From NCBI GenBank assembly GCA_024227975.1, contig JAAETV010000157.1, positions 1 to 10,084 of the forward strand: DNA of 10,084 nucleotides. The letters are read 5' to 3'. A program made the position numbers and the translations under genes. The stretch is from Actinomycetes bacterium. Lineage in GTDB: Bacteria > Actinomycetota > Acidimicrobiia > Acidimicrobiales > SZUA-35. The notes beneath the pieces are model-generated. The model was not told the DNA's origin, made no database searches, and saw only the letters and a program-made list of their open reading frames with translations. Positions 5,971 through 10,084 of the stretch are shown here, piece after piece. Position 1 is the first letter of the stretch; every line of letters starts with the position of its first letter.

Positions 5971-7124
5971 GCACCAACCCAGGCCCTGAACAGAGTGAGA
6001 TCCCGTTCGTCTTGATGCGAGGGGGGACGAGCAAGGCCGTCTTCCTTCGCGGGGATGCCCTCCCGGCCGATCCCGACGAACGTGACAGGTTCATCCTGGC
6101 CTTGTTCGGCAGTCCCGACCCCCGCCAGATCGATGGCCTTGGGGGTGCCGATCTGCTCACGAGCAAGCTGGCGATCATCGATCCACCAACGGGCACCGAG
6201 GCTGACCTCGACTACACCTTCGCCCAGATCAGCATCACCGAGCCGTTCGTCGACTACGACATCAACTGTGGCAACATCTCGGCCGCCGTCGGCGCCTATG
6301 CCGTCGACGAGGGCCTGGTGACGGTGACGGAGCCAACGACGAAGGTTCGCATCTTCAACACCAACACCAACCGCATCCTGCGAGCGGATGTTCCGATCCA
6401 TCAGGGGCGGGCCGCAGTACACGGCGACCTCGCCATCGACGGGGTGCCCGGCCGAGGAGCGCCGATCGGCCTCGACTACAGCCAGACTGCTGGAGGCGTG
6501 ACCGGCGCCCTCCTCCCTACCGGCAACCTGACCGACACCCTCGACACCGCCATCGGTCCCGTGGAAGTGAGCTTCATTGACCTGGCCAACCTCTGTGTAT
6601 TCATGTCGGCCGACTCAGTGGGAATGACGGGAACCGAGGGCCCCGACGATCTCACCGATGAGCATATGAAGTCGGTGACAGCAGTGAAGGAAGCGGCAGC
6701 AAAGCGGTTTGCCATGGATCCCGACGCGCTGGCCCCGATCCCAGCGATCGTGGCCGCCCCAACCACCTACACCGCCTTCGGTAGCGGAGCCACGGTCTCC
6801 GCTGAGGAGATCGATCTGGTGGCTCGGGTGATCGGCGGACGGCCTCCGGTACTCCACAAGGCCTATCCCGGAACCACCGCCGCCTGCACCGCGGTTGCCG
6901 CCCGACTGGTTGGTACGACAGTGCACCAGGCGGCCCGACCGATGAGAGGATCGATCCTCACCATCGGTCACACCAGCGGAACAATGCCCATCGCGGTGTC
7001 GGTCGAAGCCGACGGAGATGGCTGGAAGATCGACAACGCCGCCTACCAGAGGACGGCCCGCCGATTGGCCCGGGGTGAGGCCCTACTCCCCCAAGCCGGT
7101 TTCTCCCCCATCGGTTCGAGCTGA
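5967..7124 (+). CDS. PrpF-fold isomerase (methylaconitate / methylitaconate / oxalomesaconate isomerase family)
   Basis: The protein has 385 aa, the normal PrpF length. The family has two diaminopimelate-epimerase-like domains and moves protons or double bonds in unsaturated di- and tricarboxylates. Examples are PrpF (2-methylaconitate, methylcitrate cycle), Mii (methylitaconate, nicotinate fermentation) and GalD/LigU (4-oxalomesaconate, gallate/lignin pathways). Signatures here are [11 protein letters not shown] (16-26) with Lys23, [14 protein letters not shown] (58-71), [16 protein letters not shown] (97-112) with Cys101, GHTSG (334-338) and [11 protein letters not shown] (362-372). None of the usual partners (acnD, prpC, prpB, galB) is nearby, so the substrate is open. 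The GTG start at 5967-5969 overlaps the thiolase TGA as GTGA and has no clear ribosome site, so translation probably depends on coupling. A likely role is a late step on a carboxylic acid fragment made by the molybdenum enzyme pathway. Confidence 0.88.
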   Translation: MSTNPGPEQSEIPFVLMRGGTSKAVFLRGDALPADPDERDRFILALFGSPDPRQIDGLGGADLLTSKLAIIDPPTGTEADLDYTFAQISITEPFVDYDINCGNISAAVGAYAVDEGLVTVTEPTTKVRIFNTNTNRILRADVPIHQGRAAVHGDLAIDGVPGRGAPIGLDYSQTAGGVTGALLPTGNLTDTLDTAIGPVEVSFIDLANLCVFMSADSVGMTGTEGPDDLTDEHMKSVTAVKEAAAKRFAMDPDALAPIPAIVAAPTTYTAFGSGATVSAEEIDLVARVIGGRPPVLHKAYPGTTAACTAVAARLVGTTVHQAARPMRGSILTIGHTSGTMPIAVSVEADGDGWKIDNAAYQRTARRLARGEALLPQAGFSPIGSS

Positions 7125-7597
7125 TGGCGACCCGCGTCATAGCCCTCACCATCAATGGTGAGACCACCCAGTTGCTCACAGCCGAACACCAAACCCTCCT
7201 CGACCTCCTGCGCCACGATCTCAGACTGGTCGGCACCAAGCACGGCTGTGACCTGGGCGAGTGTGGAGCATGCACCGTTCTCGTCGATGGCCGGCCCGTC
7301 ATGTCGTGCCTGACGCTGGCCGTCGAGGTCGAGGGTCGGTCCATCACCACCGTCGAGGGCATGGCCCAAGGGGGCCGACCCGATCGGTTGCAGACCGCCT
7401 TCGCCGAGCTCGGTGCGGCCCAGTGCGGCTATTGCACGCCGGCCATGCTGGTCACCGCCCGCGCCCTGCTCGAAGAAACGCCAGACCCATCGCGCCAGGA
7501 GATCAAGGAGGCATTGGCTGGCAACCTGTGCCGCTGCACTGGCTACAACAAGATCCTCGATGCGGTTGAGCTGGCAGCTAGGGACTCCGATGGTTGA
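7124..7597 (+). CDS. [2Fe-2S] small subunit of a xanthine dehydrogenase-family molybdenum hydroxylase
   Basis: The protein has 157 aa, standard for CoxS/HcrC/XdhC-type subunits. It passes electrons from the molybdenum centre to the FAD subunit. The plant-type N-terminal cluster uses Cys42, Cys47, Cys50 and Cys62 in [18 protein letters not shown] (39-56) and MSC (60-62). The C-terminal helical cluster uses Cys101, Cys104, Cys136 and Cys138 in QCGYCTPAM (100-108) and GNLCRCTGY (133-141). All eight ligands are present. The ATG shares one base with the previous stop (TGATG), and only a short GAG precedes it, so coupled translation is likely. The gene overlaps the large subunit by 8 nt. Order here is small-large-FAD; several other operons of the family put the FAD subunit first. 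No Tat or Sec signal is seen, so the enzyme is probably cytoplasmic. Confidence 0.95.
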   Translation: MATRVIALTINGETTQLLTAEHQTLLDLLRHDLRLVGTKHGCDLGECGACTVLVDGRPVMSCLTLAVEVEGRSITTVEGMAQGGRPDRLQTAFAELGAAQCGYCTPAMLVTARALLEETPDPSRQEIKEALAGNLCRCTGYNKILDAVELAARDSDG

Positions 7598-9974
7598 GAT
7601 GGAGGCAGAACACACCGTCGTTGGCCGGCGCCACCCCCGGGTGGACGCCATGGCCCAGACCATGGGTCGCCTCGGCTTCGCCGACGACATCACCCTGCCC
7701 GGGACCCTGATCGGCCGGCAGCTGCGAAGCCCTCACGCCCACGCTCTGATCACAGCCATCGACACCTCCCAGGCCGAGGCCCTCGAAGGTGTACTGGCCG
7801 TGATCACGGGCCGCGACCTGCCGACGGCATACGGCATCTTGCCCGTCAGCCAGGACGAGCACGCCCTGGCGGTCGACAAGGTCCGCTATGTCGGCGAGCC
7901 GGTGGCCGCAGTGGCCGCCCTCGATGCCGAGACGGCCGAGAGAGCCACCCGGCTGATCAATGTCGAATACCAGCCGATCGACGAGGTGGCAACGGTCGAG
8001 GAGGCCCTCACCGAAGAGCGACCACTCATCCATGGCGAGGGTGTGGGGCCCAACGTCCACCGCGATGCCGCCCTGGAATTCGGCGACGTCGACGCCGGGT
8101 TCGCCGATGCGGACCACATCCGCGAGGACCTCGTCCTGTTCCGTGGCAACACCCACGCCGCCCTGGAACTGCACTCTGCCCTCGCCAGCTGGGATGGCGA
8201 CAAGAAACTGACCCTGTGGTCCTCGACCCAGATCCCCCACTACCTGCATCGCACCCTGGCAACGGTCCTCGAGCTGCCGACGAGTCGGATCCGGGTGATC
8301 GCCACCCCCAACGGCGGAGGGTTCGGCGGCAAGACCGATCCCTTCTCCCACGAGTTGGTGGCATGCAAGCTCTCGATGCTCACCGGCCGGCCGGTGAAGA
8401 TCACCCTGACCCGAGAAGAGGTGTTCTACACCCACCGCGGCCGCCATCCGGTACTGATGTGGCTGCGGACCGGCTTTCGCTCCGACGGCCGCATCACCTC
8501 CATGCACCTCCGCACCCATCTCGACGGGGGCGCATACGGAAGCTACGGGATGGCATCGCTCTACTACACCGGCGCCCTCCAGACCTCGACCTACCGCATC
8601 CCCAACTACCGTTTCGAAGGGGTGCGGGCTTTCACCAACAAGCCACCATGTGGACCCAAGCGGGGCCACGGCACGCCCCAACCCCGGTTCGCTCTGGAAT
8701 GCCAGCTCGACAAGGTGGCGGCCGAGCTTGGCCTGAGCCCGGTCGAGATCCGCCTGATCAATGCCGTCGAGCCCAACACGATGACGGTCAATCACCTCCG
8801 CATCACCAGTTGCGGCTTGAACGAGTGCATCGAGAAGGTGGTGGAGGCTTCAGCCTTCGAGTCCAAGTTCGCCAAGACCCAGCCCGGTCATGGCATCGGC
8901 CTGGCCGTCGGGGCCTACATGTCAGGAGCGGGCCTCCCGATCTACTTCAACGACATGCCCCAGTCCGAGGTCCAGATCAAGGTCGACCGCGGGGGCGGGG
9001 TGACCGTCTACTCCATGGCCCTCGATGTCGGTCAGGGCTCGACCTCGATGCTGGCCACCGTTGTCGGTGAGCAACTCGGGCTCGAACCGGGCGAGTTGGC
9101 CATGGTGACGGCCGACACCGATCTGACCCCGGTCGATCTCGGGAGCTATTCCAGCCGGGTGACGTTCATGGCCGGCAACGCAGCCCTCGAAGCAGCTGAT
9201 GCCATCCAGTCCATGGTGCTCAACGCAGTGGCCGACGAGCTCGAAGCCAACATCGATGATCTGGTCGTTGCCGGCGGACAGGTCTTCGTCCGTGGTGCAC
9301 CCAACAGTGGCCTGGCCTGGCCCGATGCGGCGCGAGCCGCAACCGAGCGCTTCGGTCCTCTGGTGGCGTCTGGCAGCTATCGCCCACCCGATCTCGCCGG
9401 CCCCTATCGAGGCGCCGGCGTCGGCCCCTCCCCCGCCTACTCCTACTCGGCCGCCGTCGTCGAGGTCGAGGTCGATGGCGAGACCGGAATGGTGGAGGTG
9501 GAGAAGGTCTGGCTCGCCCACGACATCGGGCGGGCCCTCAACCCCTTGCTGGTCGAAGGCCAGATCGAAGGTGGCGTGTACATGGCCTTGGGGGAGGCCC
9601 TGTTCGAGGAGCAAGGCTTCCGCCATACCTTGCACCGGGGCCCATCACTGCTCGACTACAAGCTGCCGACCTTCCTCGAGATGCCGCCGGTTGAATCGAT
9701 CCTGGTGGAGAGCGTCGACCCCGAAGGCCCGTTCGGGGCCAAAGAGGTAGGCCAAGGTCCACTCCTGCCGGTGATTCCGGCGGTAGCCAACGCCATACAC
9801 GACGCCCTCGGCATACGGATCGACGAAGTACCGATTACTCCCGACAAGATCGTGGCCGCCATGCGAAACGCCGCCCGAGGCGGGCCGGGTCGGGTCGGCC
9901 CCACCGATCTGCCCGAGTTCGATTTCGGTACCCCGTGGCCGGTCGAGCCACCAGAAGGATTCGGTCCTCCATGA
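7590..9974 (+). CDS. Molybdopterin-binding large subunit of a xanthine dehydrogenase-family hydroxylase/reductase
   Basis: The protein has 794 aa and binds the molybdopterin cytosine dinucleotide cofactor. The a/b-hammerhead domain (about 26-132) has RSPHAHALI (46-54) and [13 protein letters not shown] (98-110). MoCo-binding parts show [10 protein letters not shown] (241-250), [14 protein letters not shown] (357-370), DVGQGSTSM (479-487) and [14 protein letters not shown] (519-532). The AYXCSXR loop of form I CO dehydrogenase is absent (residues 354-364 read [11 protein letters not shown]), so this is not a CO dehydrogenase; 4-hydroxybenzoyl-CoA reductase-like and N-heterocycle or aldehyde hydroxylases are the nearest relatives I can suggest. 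In the C-terminal box [15 protein letters not shown] (713-727), the usual catalytic Glu appears to be Gln722 (codon CAA). I chose the ATG at 7590 because AGGGA lies 5 nt upstream and the overlap is 8 nt; the ATG at 7599 is a less likely alternative. The stop is part of a 14-bp repeat. Confidence 0.93.
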   Translation: MVEMEAEHTVVGRRHPRVDAMAQTMGRLGFADDITLPGTLIGRQLRSPHAHALITAIDTSQAEALEGVLAVITGRDLPTAYGILPVSQDEHALAVDKVRYVGEPVAAVAALDAETAERATRLINVEYQPIDEVATVEEALTEERPLIHGEGVGPNVHRDAALEFGDVDAGFADADHIREDLVLFRGNTHAALELHSALASWDGDKKLTLWSSTQIPHYLHRTLATVLELPTSRIRVIATPNGGGFGGKTDPFSHELVACKLSMLTGRPVKITLTREEVFYTHRGRHPVLMWLRTGFRSDGRITSMHLRTHLDGGAYGSYGMASLYYTGALQTSTYRIPNYRFEGVRAFTNKPPCGPKRGHGTPQPRFALECQLDKVAAELGLSPVEIRLINAVEPNTMTVNHLRITSCGLNECIEKVVEASAFESKFAKTQPGHGIGLAVGAYMSGAGLPIYFNDMPQSEVQIKVDRGGGVTVYSMALDVGQGSTSMLATVVGEQLGLEPGELAMVTADTDLTPVDLGSYSSRVTFMAGNAALEAADAIQSMVLNAVADELEANIDDLVVAGGQVFVRGAPNSGLAWPDAARAATERFGPLVASGSYRPPDLAGPYRGAGVGPSPAYSYSAAVVEVEVDGETGMVEVEKVWLAHDIGRALNPLLVEGQIEGGVYMALGEALFEEQGFRHTLHRGPSLLDYKLPTFLEMPPVESILVESVDPEGPFGAKEVGQGPLLPVIPAVANAIHDALGIRIDEVPITPDKIVAAMRNAARGGPGRVGPTDLPEFDFGTPWPVEPPEGFGPP

Positions 9975-10004
9975 CAGGTTCTCCATGACAGGTTCTCCAT
10001 GACA
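9967..10004 (+). repeat. 14-bp tandem repeat, 2.7 copies, spanning the large/FAD subunit junction
   Basis: The unit CTCCATGACAGGTT occurs at 9967-9980 and 9981-9994, and its first ten bases again at 9995-10004. Every copy carries ATGA. The first gives the stop of the large subunit and the third gives the start of the FAD subunit. The first two ATGs each open a five-codon frame, Met-Thr-Gly-Ser-Pro-stop, whose TGA overlaps the next ATG. Confidence 0.95.
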
Positions 10005-10084
10005 TTGTCACTGCCCTCATTCGACTACTTGCGGCCCGAGACCGTGGGCGACGCAACCCGACTGCTCGACGAGATCGGCCCGAC
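9999..10084 (+). CDS. FAD-binding (CoxM/HcrB-type) subunit of the molybdenum hydroxylase, N-terminal 28 residues
   Basis: This is the start of a gene cut by the right edge. The opening SLPSFDYLRPETVGDATRLL (4-23) matches the N-terminus of FAD subunits of the xanthine dehydrogenase family, which typically read FxYxxPxSxxEAxxLL. The mature subunit (normally about 280-300 aa) takes electrons from the [2Fe-2S] subunit and passes them to NAD, a quinone or ferredoxin. The start at 9999 is the only one of three clustered ATGs (9971, 9985, 9999) in an open frame; the other two stop after five codons. It begins 24 nt after the large-subunit stop, the only gene pair here that does not overlap. Confidence 0.85.
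   Translation, partial: MTLSLPSFDYLRPETVGDATRLLDEIGP

Noticed and set aside
7578..8795. Long open frame on the minus strand (about 400 codons) opposite the molybdopterin subunit
   Set aside because: High GC leaves few stops in this antisense frame. The protein is low-complexity Gly/Val/Asp-rich without motifs, and the plus-strand gene is certain.
7124..10084. Aerobic CO dehydrogenase (coxSLM) reading of the Mo hydroxylase genes
   Set aside because: The large subunit lacks the form I AYXCSXR active-site loop, and the neighbours are CoA and 2-oxoacid enzymes rather than cox maturation genes.

Overview
The window is GC-rich and almost entirely coding. It has strong AGGAGG-type ribosome sites and very tight gene overlaps. 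The protein families and codon choice (GCC, GTC and CTG/CTC rich) suggest a high-GC Actinomycetota-like bacterium; this is an inference from style, not from a marker gene. No tRNA, rRNA, CRISPR array, transposase or prophage gene was seen.

Layout: two divergent operons leave a 306-bp control region (4077-4382). The left operon, on the minus strand, reads outward in this order: a DRE-TIM acyltransferase/lyase of the isopropylmalate/homocitrate synthase family (2826-4076), IorA (1003-2829), an IorB-type gamma domain fused to a two-cluster ferredoxin domain (120-1010), and the start of the alpha subunit of a second 2-oxoacid:ferredoxin oxidoreductase (1-123, running off the edge). The right operon, on the plus strand, reads: a DUF35 Zn-ribbon/OB-fold protein (4383-4835), a SCP-x-type thiolase (4828-5970), a PrpF-fold isomerase (5967-7124), a [2Fe-2S] small subunit (7124-7597) and molybdopterin large subunit (7590-9974) of a xanthine dehydrogenase-family hydroxylase, and the start of its FAD subunit (9999 onward, running off the edge).

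Control: each operon is preceded by a copy of the same 18-bp inverted repeat, ACCGACCGNNCGGTCGGT. One copy is perfect (4326-4343) and the other has one mismatch (4112-4129). This looks like a TetR-family operator pair that would co-regulate both operons, probably in response to an acyl-CoA or substrate. The regulator gene is not in the window.

How the genes may work together (inference): a molybdenum hydroxylase/reductase acts on a ring or a CoA thioester, the PrpF-like protein moves a double bond in an unsaturated di- or tricarboxylate, the DRE-TIM enzyme makes or cleaves a C-C bond between a 2-oxoacid and acetyl-CoA, the two oxidoreductases turn 2-oxoacids into acyl-CoA plus reduced ferredoxin, and the thiolase with its DUF35 partner cleaves a 3-ketoacyl-CoA. 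I do not recognise this combination as a described pathway and could not identify the substrate.

Points of note: the usual catalytic Glu of the molybdenum subunit appears to be Gln. A 14-bp tandem repeat at the large/FAD subunit junction has copied the ATGA stop-start overlap. The IorB-ferredoxin fusion may physically link the two oxidoreductases.
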